Below are positions 41,674 to 49,833 of a stretch of DNA of 64,000 nt, piece by piece. The DNA lies in the NCBI GenBank assembly GCA_035906255.1, contig JAMIFM010000037.1:248001-312000 (forward strand), in the 5' to 3' direction. Origin of the DNA: SB11 sp035906255 (GTDB lineage: Bacteria; Bacteroidota; Bacteroidia; UBA8524). The position numbers and the translations under genes were made by a program. Below the pieces are notes generated by a model. That model searched no databases, had not been told where the DNA came from, and was given only the letters and a program-made list of their open reading frames with translations. Within the stretch, counting starts at the first letter, position 1. Every line of letters starts with the position of its first letter.

Positions 41674-42831
41674 TTATTTCAGGTACTCGGCCATTTCAAG
41701 GTAGCGGAAGGTTTCAGAAGGGTGGCCGTCGATGTTTTTACCCTCGCGCCTGTGCCCCAGCCTTACTACAATGGTGTTGGTGGCATAATCCACCAAAATA
41801 TATTGGCCTTTAATTCCCCTTGCATAAAACATGGGGCGGTTTTGGTATTGCATACACCACCACTGGTAACCGTATATTTTAAGGAGTTGGTTGCCATCCA
41901 TTACGTCCGACGCAGGCTTTATTGAGTTTAGTACGTATTCTTGCGGCACTAATTGATTGCCATTCCAGCGGCCGCTATCTTTATACAATTTACCCAAGCG
42001 GGCAAAATCGCGGGCATTGGTATAAAAGCAGCAGTACGAGCGTTCATCACCGTCTTTGGCATCAATAGTCCATTTAGCAGGATTAGCAGCACCAATGGGT
42101 TGCCATATTTTTTCTGAAGCATAATCACCCAGCTTTTTACCCGTTACTTTTTCAACAATAAAACCCAGCAGCAAGGTATTGCCTCCCATGTAGTCAAACT
42201 GTTTTCCTGCTTCGGTGGCGGGTTTATAATCGGCCACCAGCTCTTTCAACCCTTTGCCGTAATAAGCTTTTGCCATCATACCAAAGGGATTGCCGTAGCT
42301 TTCGTCAAACCCAATACCCGAACTCATGGTAAGCAAATGGCGGATGGTTATTTTATCTCCCAATGTTTCTTTAAATTCAGGCAGGTATTTTACCGCAGGT
42401 TCGTTAACGTCTTTTATCAAACCGTCGCCAATGGCACAACCCACCAGTATTGATACTACACTTTTGGCTACCGAAAAGGAGTTTGAGTACGAGTCTTCAC
42501 CGTAGCCGTCCCAATAACTTTCATGCACAATACTATCGTTGTGTATCACCAAATAAGCTACTGTACCAATACTTTCGTGGTATTTTTTATCCGCATCGCT
42601 TAACGGTGTTTTGTTGTAATTGGCAGCCACAGGCCATGCTTGCAAAGTGCCTGTTTTTATATCACGGTTTTCAAAGGCGGTATAATCATCAATAGACGGC
42701 CCTGTGCGGCCAACAAAGTAGGTAAGTGAAAGGGCTTTGTACAAATGGATATTACCTGTAACCAAAACCCCCACATTGAACACTATCAACGCGATTAAAA
42801 ACCATTTAAAAAAACCTTTGAGCAACTTCAT
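41674..42831 (-). CDS. Serine hydrolase (beta-lactamase class C / PBP-like)
   Basis: A 385-residue membrane-anchored protein with one N-terminal helix (FFKWFLIALIVFNVGVLV) and then a periplasmic hydrolase fold. The nucleophile motif is SVAKS (Ser-x-x-Lys), near residue 120. FDYMGGNT provides the Tyr motif, and RLGHRREG stands near the third motif position. This group hydrolyses esters, D-amino-acid peptides or beta-lactams; which one is unknown. No regulator is adjacent, so an antibiotic-resistance role is not suggested. Confidence 0.8.
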   Translation of the reverse strand: MKLLKGFFKWFLIALIVFNVGVLVTGNIHLYKALSLTYFVGRTGPSIDDYTAFENRDIKTGTLQAWPVAANYNKTPLSDADKKYHESIGTVAYLVIHNDSIVHESYWDGYGEDSYSNSFSVAKSVVSILVGCAIGDGLIKDVNEPAVKYLPEFKETLGDKITIRHLLTMSSGIGFDESYGNPFGMMAKAYYGKGLKELVADYKPATEAGKQFDYMGGNTLLLGFIVEKVTGKKLGDYASEKIWQPIGAANPAKWTIDAKDGDERSYCCFYTNARDFARLGKLYKDSGRWNGNQLVPQEYVLNSIKPASDVMDGNQLLKIYGYQWWCMQYQNRPMFYARGIKGQYILVDYATNTIVVRLGHRREGKNIDGHPSETFRYLEMAEYLK

Positions 42832-42879
42832 ACAGTATCAAAGGTAAGATTACGGGTTAAAAATGTGCAATAATTGTTG

Positions 42880-43812
42880 TTATGCGGTGGTATTACCGTC
42901 GGTAGCAGTTTCTTTGTTTTTTCTACCCCTGAAAAACTTAATAACTCCTGCACCTAAGGCTATCAAACCAAGAATAATCACTTTGCCGAATTTTGCAAGC
43001 CCTGCAAACAATCCTGCTTTAGCCAACACTTTACCGGCCACCAAACCGCCGATAGTCCATGCGGCCACCTCATCCACATCGGGGTTAAAATCACTGTATT
43101 TATTACTTGAGCTAAACTCAACGGCACCGGTAAGCGGGTCTATGTTCTTTTTCACATCCTCAAGTTGGGGCATAGCAGCAATGGCGTTTAATACCAAAAC
43201 CCCTTTACGCCCCAATATGCGCACGTTGTAGTTAAGGGTATTAATAGCATTTTCATCAACACTAAACTCTTTGGCCCAATGCAGTATTTTTTTGTTTTCG
43301 TCGTAATACGGACTTGAAGCCCAACCCACAAGGTGCATGGCATCGTAGCCCAATGCCGTGCGGGTTTTATTTTCTTCTTCCGATTCTTTTTTCAAATCGG
43401 CCAGTAAATCATCATACTTAACATCGTTGGCATCTTTATCACTCACATATCCTATGGCATCGTATTGTATGGTAAACACCCAAGAAGCAGAGTCGAGCAA
43501 ATCCGCATTCTCAAGCAGCAGCATTCCTAAATAACCGCCGTTGGGAGGGTTGTTCCATAATTTGTGCAGTACAAACTCAGTTTGTTGGGCATCCAAATAT
43601 TTAAAGCCTTTTGGGATATTAATGGTAGCCAACCCACTGCCAATGGTTACAGTACCGGTTTGGTATTTTAGTTTTTGTGCTGAATCAAGCACTTTTAAAG
43701 CCTCAAGTAGTTCAAGGTTTTCTGCTGAAAGACTGTCCGACTCGTCATTAGTGGCCTTTAATTGTGGTGCCGCAAGCCATATCAGGCAAAATAGAAGTAA
43801 GAGTTTTTTCAT
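42880..43812 (-). CDS. DUF2167 membrane-anchored protein
   Basis: A 310-residue protein with signal peptide MKKLLLLFCLIWLAAPQLKA, a DUF2167 body (GTVTIGSGLATINIPKGFKYL, ALGYDAMHLVGWASSPYYDENKKILHWAKEF, LNYNVRILGRKGVLVLNAI) and a C-terminal membrane helix (FGKVIILGLIALGAGVIKFF) followed by basic residues. The family is an uncharacterised envelope protein group. The start at 43812 begins the signal peptide; 12 further codons upstream are open but unlikely. It is the second minus-strand gene of a pair with the serine hydrolase, spaced by 48 bases. Confidence 0.82.
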   Translation of the reverse strand: MKKLLLLFCLIWLAAPQLKATNDESDSLSAENLELLEALKVLDSAQKLKYQTGTVTIGSGLATINIPKGFKYLDAQQTEFVLHKLWNNPPNGGYLGMLLLENADLLDSASWVFTIQYDAIGYVSDKDANDVKYDDLLADLKKESEEENKTRTALGYDAMHLVGWASSPYYDENKKILHWAKEFSVDENAINTLNYNVRILGRKGVLVLNAIAAMPQLEDVKKNIDPLTGAVEFSSSNKYSDFNPDVDEVAAWTIGGLVAGKVLAKAGLFAGLAKFGKVIILGLIALGAGVIKFFRGRKNKETATDGNTTA

Positions 43813-43911
43813 CAGTAATATATTGAGCAGCAATATAAAGGAATACACTATGCGGTAATATTGTTTTTCGATGAATTAAACGAGTAACAAAAGATTAATA
43901 TAACTTGCAAT

Positions 43912-44736
43912 ATGTCTCTCATACAGCGGTTGATTTGTGTATGTATGCTTTTGGCAGCGGCATCCTGTTCACCGTTTGCATATACCTATATCAATCCGTT
44001 GCCCGATACTGCCGCATACACTCACGGAGGACAAATTCGTGCCACAGGCACAGTGGGAGTGTTAGGAACACACGCGCAAGTTTCAGCCTCACCCATAAAA
44101 TATGTGGGTATTACGGGTGGTTATTTTTACGGGTATAAGGGATTTACCGGCTACAATTTTTCAGGCCAGTTGTATATGCCCATCTTTAAGGCTAAAAGGG
44201 CAGGTAGTTTTTATGTATCGTTACAGGCAGGAAGGGCACACGGTAGGCAAAAAGGAAATTTTACAGATGATTTACCTTTTGTAAAAGACGATGAAAGCAA
44301 CATAGAAACAGATGTTTCGTACACTGCCACATCCATTACCCCGTCAGTTTATACAGCCATTCATGTCGGCAAAAAAGAATGGGTTAAAATAGGCGTTAGC
44401 GTTATGTTTACACGGGTGGTGTACGATAATTTTTATTTTAAACAGACGTATCTTGTAAGCGGCCAGTTGTTTTCAAAAGGGGATAAGGATATAAATGCGC
44501 CCAATACTGTTTTCAGAGGCACAGGGGCATGGCTGTTTTTTATTTTTGAGAGCAAAAAAGTACCCGTATTTGCCTACACTAATTTTGGGTTTGCTCCTGA
44601 TAATTACAATACTGATAAAATAGATATGCAAAACTTGCAACGCAACTACCGCTTTGCCCCGGGTTTTGTAAATTTTACCACGTTTGGCCTGTACCTTGAT
44701 TGGAAGAAGCACAGTAAAAGCAAGGCAGTCCAATAG
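43912..44736 (+). CDS. Lipoprotein, paralog of 36248-37030
   Basis: A 274-residue lipoprotein: signal MSLIQRLICVCMLLAAASC with Cys19, then SPFAYTYINPLPDT and HAQVSASPIKYVGITGG, shared with 36248-37030. The body is beta-rich (FYVSLQAGRAHGRQKGNF, WVKIGVSVMFTRVVYDNFYF). It has no recognised family beyond the paralog. It stands upstream of purH in the same direction, 69 bases away. Confidence 0.65.
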   Translation: MSLIQRLICVCMLLAAASCSPFAYTYINPLPDTAAYTHGGQIRATGTVGVLGTHAQVSASPIKYVGITGGYFYGYKGFTGYNFSGQLYMPIFKAKRAGSFYVSLQAGRAHGRQKGNFTDDLPFVKDDESNIETDVSYTATSITPSVYTAIHVGKKEWVKIGVSVMFTRVVYDNFYFKQTYLVSGQLFSKGDKDINAPNTVFRGTGAWLFFIFESKKVPVFAYTNFGFAPDNYNTDKIDMQNLQRNYRFAPGFVNFTTFGLYLDWKKHSKSKAVQ

Positions 44737-44805
44737 TAAGCAACTTGTTTATAAAATGTCGGGTTAATGTTGTTTTTTCGCGGTTTATTTCAAAAACCAA
44801 AGGGA

Positions 44806-46293
44806 ATGGACAAAAAAATCAAATCGGCTTTAGTATCTGTATATCACAAAGACCATCTTGACGAGTTAATCAAAACACTTCATGCCAACGGAGTAACTTT
44901 TTACTCAACCGGAGGCACACAAGCATTTATAGAGGGCTTGGGAATGCCCGTGGTGCCTGTAGAGGAGTTAACGGCGTACCCCTCAATATTGGGCGGACGT
45001 GTAAAAACCCTTCACCCCAAAGTGTTTGGCGGTATTTTGGCTCGCAGGGATAATGCTGAGGACATGAAAACCTTGGGAGAGTTCGCAATACCTGAGATTG
45101 ATTTGGTGATAGTTGATTTATACCCTTTTGAAGAAACTTTGAAAAACACCGATAACGAGGCTGAAATTATTGAGAAGATTGATATTGGCGGAGTTTCATT
45201 GATACGTGCAGCGGCCAAAAACTTTAAAGATACCATTGTAATTGCCGACAAAGCAGAATATACCAAGCTGACCGAAGTATTGAAAGCTAAGAGCGGAGCG
45301 ACAAGCATTGATGACCGCCGTTATTTTGCCAAACAAGCGTTTGCCCGTACTTCGCAGTACGATACCGCCATTGGTAATTATTTTGCAGGGGTAACGGATA
45401 CACATTTGCGTTACGGTGAAAACCCCCACCAAAAGGCATTTTTCCGTGGCAATTTGGATGAAGTATTTACCCAATTGCACGGCAAAGAAATATCGTATAA
45501 CAACCTTAACGACGTTGACAGTGCCCTTTACCTGTTGAATGAGTTTGAAGGCCCTACGTTTGTGATTATAAAGCATACCAACCCCTGCGGGTTGGCTACC
45601 GATGCTAATCTTACCCAAGCGTGGCACAAAGCCCTTGCCGCCGACCCTACCAGTGCTTTTGGCGGTATAATAGCCTGCAACCGTGCTGTAGATGCAGCAA
45701 CGGCTACTGAAATTAACAACCTGTTTTTTGAGGTATTGATTGCCCCTGCATTTGATGCAGATGCACTTGAAATATTGAAGCAAAAGAAAAACCGTGTGTT
45801 GTTGCAGTTAAAGAGTGTACCTGCGCAAGAAATGGTGCATAAAACATTGCTAAACGGCAGCATTTACCAAGACGCAGACAACAAGGTGGTTACCGAAGCT
45901 GATTTTACCTACCCAACCAGCCGCAAACCCACTACACAAGAAGTTGCGGATATGCTGTTTGCCGATAAGATTGTAAAACACACCAAATCAAACACCATTG
46001 TGTTGGCAAAAGATAACCAATTGTTGGGCATTGGTTGCGGACAAACTTCGCGCGTGGATGCGCTGAAAAATGCCATTGCTAAAGCGGGTGAGTTTGGTTT
46101 ATCACTACAAGGCGCTTCAATGGGTTCTGATGCGTTTTTCCCTTTCCCCGATTGTGTGGAAATTGCTGATAAGGCAGGTATTGTGAGTGTAATACAGCCC
46201 GGCGGCTCTATTAAAGATGAGTTGAGCGTTAACTATTGCAACGAGCACAATATGGCGATGGTGTTTACAGGCATCCGCCATTTTAAACATTAA
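44806..46293 (+). CDS. purH: Bifunctional AICAR transformylase / IMP cyclohydrolase
   Basis: A 495-residue enzyme for the last two steps of IMP synthesis. The N-terminal IMP cyclohydrolase domain is marked by KIKSALVSVYHKDHL, FYSTGGTQAFIE and GGRVKTLHPKVFGGILARRD, with DLVIVDLYPFE. The C-terminal transformylase domain has LRYGENPHQKAFFRG, the catalytic Lys-His in IIKHTNPCGLA and DAFFPFPDCVEIA. Length and order are normal. ATG 44806 begins the fold; upstream codons to 44767 are not conserved in type. Confidence 0.95.
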   Translation: MDKKIKSALVSVYHKDHLDELIKTLHANGVTFYSTGGTQAFIEGLGMPVVPVEELTAYPSILGGRVKTLHPKVFGGILARRDNAEDMKTLGEFAIPEIDLVIVDLYPFEETLKNTDNEAEIIEKIDIGGVSLIRAAAKNFKDTIVIADKAEYTKLTEVLKAKSGATSIDDRRYFAKQAFARTSQYDTAIGNYFAGVTDTHLRYGENPHQKAFFRGNLDEVFTQLHGKEISYNNLNDVDSALYLLNEFEGPTFVIIKHTNPCGLATDANLTQAWHKALAADPTSAFGGIIACNRAVDAATATEINNLFFEVLIAPAFDADALEILKQKKNRVLLQLKSVPAQEMVHKTLLNGSIYQDADNKVVTEADFTYPTSRKPTTQEVADMLFADKIVKHTKSNTIVLAKDNQLLGIGCGQTSRVDALKNAIAKAGEFGLSLQGASMGSDAFFPFPDCVEIADKAGIVSVIQPGGSIKDELSVNYCNEHNMAMVFTGIRHFKH

Positions 46294-46322
46294 TAGTATA
46301 TAGCTTTAAGTTAGACAGCTTG

Positions 46323-46411
46323 CTGTCATGCTGACGAAGGAAGCATCCTATTACAATTGTGTTAGCTGGTAACATAATTGTAACAGGATTCCTCTTTCAT
46401 CGGAATAACAG
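46323..46411. repeat. Long imperfect palindrome (MITE- or REP-like)
   Basis: The arm 46323-46364 pairs with 46370-46411 around GCTGG. The inner 19 bases (from TCCTATTACAATTG) match with two mismatches. The outer parts are CTGACGAAGGAAGCATC and the reverse complement of GATTCCTCTTTCATCGG, which resemble one another. Such CATGCTGACGAAGGAAGC-type units are frequent extragenic repeats in this phylum, from memory. Confidence 0.6.
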
Positions 46412-46443
46412 ATTGTTTTGTTATACAGAGCGAAGTCGGAGCA

Positions 46444-46462
46444 GTGGTCGGTTGCCGACCAC
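46444..46462. repeat. Hairpin GTGGTCGG/CCGACCAC
   Basis: A perfect 8-bp stem with a TTG loop. No T-run follows, so it is unlikely to be a terminator. Confidence 0.5.
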
Positions 46463-46568
46463 CCCTTAATCCCCTTCTAAAAACAGGGGGAACAGCCACA
46501 CAAGCTCACCTGCTTCATAATGACATTAGAACTTTAGAAAACGCGCGAATACAATGGCTTGTGCGTAG

Positions 46569-46592
46569 CGTCCCACCTTGCTAAGTTGGGAC
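46569..46592. repeat. Hairpin CGTCCCACCT/AGTTGGGACG
   Basis: A 10-bp stem with one mismatch and a short loop, part of the repeat-rich spacer. It is similar to GGGACGCTACT at 27516-27526 in reverse complement. Confidence 0.45.
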
Positions 46593-46743
46593 GGAGGTAG
46601 ATTGTTACTGATTTCATGGCCAGACTAAGCAGCTTTGTGAAGTCGGTATTCAGAAAAGTCATTTGACGATATCATTCATCAGTATCTCAAAATACCTATA
46701 TGGATAGAATGTTTTAATGGGTACAAAGCCTTCGTATTCAAAT

Positions 46744-46762
46744 CATAGGATAAAATCCTATG
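46744..46762. promoter_or_regulatory. Palindrome covering the start codon of 46760
   Basis: CATAGGAT (46744-46751) and ATCCTATG (46755-46762) form a perfect inverted repeat around AAA, and the last three bases are the ATG of the glycosyltransferase gene. In RNA it would bury the start codon; in DNA it could be an operator. Confidence 0.5.
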
Positions 46763-47503
46763 GAAACACCTAAAGTATTGGTGGCTTGCCTTCATTGTCA
46801 CCGCAAAGCCCACAATCAGCTAGTGCCGCACCAAAGTATTGCGGCACTAACGTATTCAAATAAAGTTATTTATTACAATATAGAAACGGAGGATAAGCAA
46901 ACCTTTGCACCTCTTTTTGATGCCATTGAAAGCCAATCGAAATTGGCCATACATACCGATACTTGGCAATTTACCAGCAGTTGGTGGCGCAAGCCTGCTT
47001 TTGACCAAGACCAGCAACGGTTGGTACCTATTTGCATGGCTCGCAATATGTGTATTGAGGCTGCGCTTGGTTTACATTGTGATTACCTGATGTTTGTGGA
47101 TGGCGATATGACGGTTGCGCCCGATACTGTTGAACGGTTTTTAGAAACGGCCAACAAGTATAACAGACCCGTTGTTTTTGGCCATGTACAGGGGCGGAAC
47201 GACCATAAACATGCCGAGTATGTGTTTGGCGGCAAGCACGGTTTGGTAGAGTTGGGCAACGGTGTGGTGGAATTGCATCACGGTAATATCGGGTTTGCAT
47301 TGATACACCGCAGTGTGTTTGAGAAATTACGTTTTAGACACGGCCCGCACATTACTGATAATAGCCTGCAAAGCGACGATCCCAACTTTATTACCGATGC
47401 CGTTCACGCTTTGGGTATGCCGTGGCCGGTGCTAAACCGCAATATAAAAGCCTTTCATAAAGATGAAGAGGTATTGCCGTTTGATGGCGGAGCCCAGTAT
47501 TGA
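46760..47503 (+). CDS. GT-A type glycosyltransferase (GT2-like)
   Basis: A 247-residue soluble protein. It starts METPKVLVACLHCHRKAHN and has the metal-binding DxD-like motif in YLMFVDGDMTVAPDTVERF (about residue 115), followed by GNIGFALIHRSVFEKL, as in GT2-type enzymes. A second glycosyltransferase in block C suggests that sugar transfer is part of the same phage-like gene set. It lies upstream of the terminase block in the same direction, separated from it by an inserted ATPase cassette. The acceptor is unknown. Confidence 0.65.
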   Translation: METPKVLVACLHCHRKAHNQLVPHQSIAALTYSNKVIYYNIETEDKQTFAPLFDAIESQSKLAIHTDTWQFTSSWWRKPAFDQDQQRLVPICMARNMCIEAALGLHCDYLMFVDGDMTVAPDTVERFLETANKYNRPVVFGHVQGRNDHKHAEYVFGGKHGLVELGNGVVELHHGNIGFALIHRSVFEKLRFRHGPHITDNSLQSDDPNFITDAVHALGMPWPVLNRNIKAFHKDEEVLPFDGGAQY

Positions 47504-47523
47504 TAGTAATTTATTTAAATAAC

Positions 47524-47571
47524 TGCGATTGAAACCGCAATATTTATATAAAATTTGCGGTTTCAATCGCA
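47524..47571. repeat. 17-bp-arm inverted repeat at the 3' border of the ATPase gene
   Basis: TGCGATTGAAACCGCAA (47524-47540) is matched by its exact reverse complement at 47555-47571 across 14 AT-rich bases. The right arm runs into the 47557-47602 border repeat. On the minus strand it could also end the ATPase transcript. Confidence 0.7.
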
Positions 47572-47602
47572 AAAATTGTATAAATTTTGCGAAAATTAGT
47601 CG
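47557..47602. repeat. Border repeat, downstream copy
   Basis: GCGGTTTCAATCG, then AAAAATTGTATAAATTTTGCG and GAAAATTAGTCG. It is closely similar to 48754-48797 in the same orientation, with a few mismatches and gaps. It overlaps the last codons of the ATPase gene. Confidence 0.6.
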
Positions 47603-48729
47603 GCTGATAAGAAATCAACCATGCTTTTTTTGTTTACTACGGCAAAAGTATGTTCGGGGTATGCTTCGCCAAAAGCCTTAGGCATCTTCGCTTTGGCTTT
47701 TACATTCCATTTAAATTCAAAAGCGTGCAGTTGTCCTTCTCTTTCTTCTACATAATCAATTTCTTGTTGGGCGTGGGTGCGCCAAAAATAGCGGTTTGCA
47801 AATACCCGTTGATACTCAAGCGTTTTCATGCGTTCCGTTACCAAAAAGTTCTCCCACAAAGCACCCACATCGTTTCTAAACGCCAAGGCATTAAACTGTT
47901 TTATTACTGCATTGCGTAAGCCGTTGTCATAAAAATAAATTTTCCGGCTTTTCTTTAATTCGTTCCTCAAATTACGGCTGAATGATTGTAAACGAAATAC
48001 AATAAACGCCTTTTCGAGCAGGTGGATATACCGTTCAACCGTTTCGTTATCCAATCCTGTTTGTTGTCCCAATTCATTATATGAAACTTCATTGCCTACT
48101 TGGAAAGCCAAGGCCTGCACCAGTTTTTCAAGTCTTTCAGGCTTTTGGATACTTTCCCAAGTAAGAATATCCTTGTATAAATAGCTGTCGCTTAGTTGCT
48201 TTAAAATTTCCTGCTCATCGCCCGGGTTGGTTACTACATCAGGGTAATAGCCATACACCAGCCGATGTTCCAACAAGCGGTTTTCTTCCAACAAACCGTG
48301 ATGTTTGCACATTTCGTTGTATGAGAGCGGAAACAAAGTAAACTCCCACTTACGGCCTGTGAGCGGTTCATTAATTTTGTTGGCCAAATCAAACGACGAT
48401 GAGCCCGAGGCAATCACTTTTATCCCTTTAAAATTATCGGTAATTAGTTTCAGGCAAAGCCCAATATTTTCTATTCGTTGTGCCTCGTCAATAATTACCA
48501 GCGTATTTTTTCCAATCAAAGCCCGCAACTTAGCTGATGTAGTATTGGTGAGTGCTTCACGCACATCAGCCTCATCACCGTTTAACCATAGCATTTCGCC
48601 GCCCGTTTTTTCGGTCAGTTGGTGTATAAGTGTAGTCTTTCCCACTTGTCTTGGCCCAAGTAGTATAATGGCTTTATTGCCCTTCAGGCGTTGTTCCATT
48701 TGGGTAAGCAGCTGTCTGTCTACATACAT
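47596..48729 (-). CDS. DUF4143/AAA-type ATPase
   Basis: A 377-residue ATPase. Walker A is GPRQVGKTTLIHQL (near residue 24) and Walker B is TLVIIDEAQRIE, followed by IASGSSSFDLANKI (sensor). A winged helix is next (VSYNELGQQTGLDNETVERYI), and then the DUF4143 C terminus (WRTHAQQEIDYVEERE, HAFEFKWN), which has a nuclease-like Asp/Glu-x-Lys pattern. Many copies of this family occur per Bacteroidota genome and their role is unknown. The start 48729 gives MYVDRQLLTQ; the frame before it runs through the upstream border repeat. It points opposite to the phage genes on both sides and is bordered by similar repeats, so it looks inserted. Confidence 0.82.
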   Translation of the reverse strand: MYVDRQLLTQMEQRLKGNKAIILLGPRQVGKTTLIHQLTEKTGGEMLWLNGDEADVREALTNTTSAKLRALIGKNTLVIIDEAQRIENIGLCLKLITDNFKGIKVIASGSSSFDLANKINEPLTGRKWEFTLFPLSYNEMCKHHGLLEENRLLEHRLVYGYYPDVVTNPGDEQEILKQLSDSYLYKDILTWESIQKPERLEKLVQALAFQVGNEVSYNELGQQTGLDNETVERYIHLLEKAFIVFRLQSFSRNLRNELKKSRKIYFYDNGLRNAVIKQFNALAFRNDVGALWENFLVTERMKTLEYQRVFANRYFWRTHAQQEIDYVEEREGQLHAFEFKWNVKAKAKMPKAFGEAYPEHTFAVVNKKSMVDFLSAD

Positions 48730-48753
48730 AATCGCAAATTTAATATAAATACT

Positions 48754-48797
48754 GCGGTTGTAATCGAAAAATTTATATAAATTTTGCGAAAGTATCG
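48754..48797. repeat. Border repeat, upstream copy
   Basis: GCGGTTGTAATCG, then AAAAATTTATATAAATTTTGCG and AAAGTATCG, matching 47557-47602. The adjacent 48735-48770, read on the minus strand, also resembles 47524-47560, so the ends are related both directly and in inverted form. Confidence 0.55.
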
Positions 48798-48804
48798 TGC
48801 TGAA

Positions 48805-48831
48805 ACACTTTTTGCCATAACCAATTAAGGG
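48805..48831 (+). promoter_or_regulatory. Shared leader motif, terminase block
   Basis: ACACTTTT, then CC at +2, a T, CCAATTA (48821-48827) and AGGG, ending three bases before the ATG at 48834. It agrees with the capsid-block leader at 27430-27457 in 22 of 28 aligned columns. Confidence 0.5.
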
Positions 48832-48833
48832 GT

Positions 48834-49142
48834 ATGGAATCAATAGCATTGTTTAGTAAACTAATTATCATCGCCCTTGCATCGCTAACAATCGTGCATT
48901 ATTCGGGCATTGTGGGTCAACTCAAAGGGTGGCTGTACACAAGATTTCAAATCCCGTTGCATCAATTAAAGTTAAAACCCCTCGACTGCCACATCTGCTT
49001 ATCCTTTTGGTTATCGGTATTGTATTTTGTGGCAGAGGTTACCGAAAAACTACCTGTTACCCTGCAATCAATGGTTGCTATCACTGTTTACGGGCTTGCG
49101 GCCTCAGCCATCAGCCACTTTTTATACAAAATATTTAAATAA
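48834..49142 (+). CDS. Small membrane protein (DUF1360-like), phage-block
   Basis: A 102-residue protein with three likely membrane helices (LIIIALASLTIVHYSG, CLSFWLSVLYFVAEV, MVAITVYGLAASAISHFL) and a CxxC motif in PLDCHICLSFW. Similar small proteins often precede terminase genes in Bacteroidota phages, and the family name is from the CxxC-SFW pattern. It could be a holin-like or envelope protein, but nothing proves lysis. It is the first gene of a tight four-gene series. Confidence 0.55.
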   Translation: MESIALFSKLIIIALASLTIVHYSGIVGQLKGWLYTRFQIPLHQLKLKPLDCHICLSFWLSVLYFVAEVTEKLPVTLQSMVAITVYGLAASAISHFLYKIFK

Positions 49143-49150
49143 TTAAAACC

Positions 49151-49414
49151 ATGTTCAATAACTATCAATTGCAGCTACTGCAACAGCTTGAAGAAAAATG
49201 GCAGCTATGGTTGCAAACCAAAGTAAGCCTGTTTACCCACGAGGATAAATTACGTATCGATGATTTACGCTCAATTATCGGGCTAAAACCTGCCCGTAGC
49301 AGCTGCCACACTTGTTTTATGGAAGATATAAATGTCCTAATGGGGGCCTATGAGAAACAAAGCGGTGAAAGTGCGGCACAGGGTGAAGCTTCAGGTGAAA
49401 CAAAAAACAAATAA
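49151..49414 (+). CDS. Hypothetical phage-block protein
   Basis: An 87-residue protein: an N-terminal helix (YQLQLLQQLEEKWQLWLQTK), a central RSSCHTCFMEDINVLM with a CxxC, and a Glu/Ser-rich tail. It lies 8 bases after the previous stop and 8 before the next start. No family was recognised. The position just before the small terminase suggests a DNA-packaging accessory role. Confidence 0.5.
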   Translation: MFNNYQLQLLQQLEEKWQLWLQTKVSLFTHEDKLRIDDLRSIIGLKPARSSCHTCFMEDINVLMGAYEKQSGESAAQGEASGETKNK

Positions 49415-49422
49415 TTATAATT

Positions 49423-49833
49423 ATGCCACGAAAGAAAGCAATACCTAAAATAACCACAGACCAGCTTAAAAAAGGGTTTGTTGAATATATTGATAAATGT
49501 CAAAACCACACAAGCGAGGTGGCCAACAAGGGCGAAAAAATAACCGTAAAGCAGCCCAAAATACCTACCATAAAAGATTTTTGGTGCGTGCACATGGGCT
49601 ACTCGTGGAAGCAGTGGGGTGAAACACTTGCCCAAAGTGAAACTGCGGATACCTGCCAAACCATCCGCGATACGTTGGAGGGCATTGTGCTGGATGCGTT
49701 GATAAATGGCGAGGGTAACAGTACCGGGTTGATTTTTGATTTAAAGGCCAATTACGGATACACCGATAAACAGTTAACAGGCGAGGGATTACAAACTAAA
49801 AAAATCGAAATTAGTGTCAGAAGAAATAATTAA
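49423..49833 (+). CDS. Phage-like terminase small subunit
   Basis: A 136-residue protein. TIKDFWCVHMGYSWKQWGETL forms the helical DNA-recognition part, and EGIVLDALINGEGNSTGLIFDLKANYGYTDK near the C terminus matches the GLIFxLKNxYGYxDK element of small terminases from Bacteroidota phages. Small subunits bind packaging sites and hand DNA to the large subunit. It overlaps terL by 20 bases. Confidence 0.7.
   Translation: MPRKKAIPKITTDQLKKGFVEYIDKCQNHTSEVANKGEKITVKQPKIPTIKDFWCVHMGYSWKQWGETLAQSETADTCQTIRDTLEGIVLDALINGEGNSTGLIFDLKANYGYTDKQLTGEGLQTKKIEISVRRNN

Larger units (their letters stand above)
46294..46759. other. Repeat-rich spacer without a gene
   Basis: This 466-base gap has no convincing reading frame. 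It contains, in order, a 42-base-arm hairpin (46323-46411), a GTGGTCGG/CCGACCAC hairpin (46444-46462), a CCCCTT/AGGGGG-rich stretch, a CGTCCCACCT hairpin (46569-46592), and a palindrome at the next start codon (46744-46762). It separates purH from phage block D and looks like an accumulation of small extragenic repeats. Confidence 0.6.

Noticed and set aside
41674..42831. Antibiotic resistance beta-lactamase
   Set aside because: The serine hydrolase has the SxxK and Tyr motifs but no specific beta-lactamase features, no ampR-type regulator and a membrane anchor, so substrate and role stay open.
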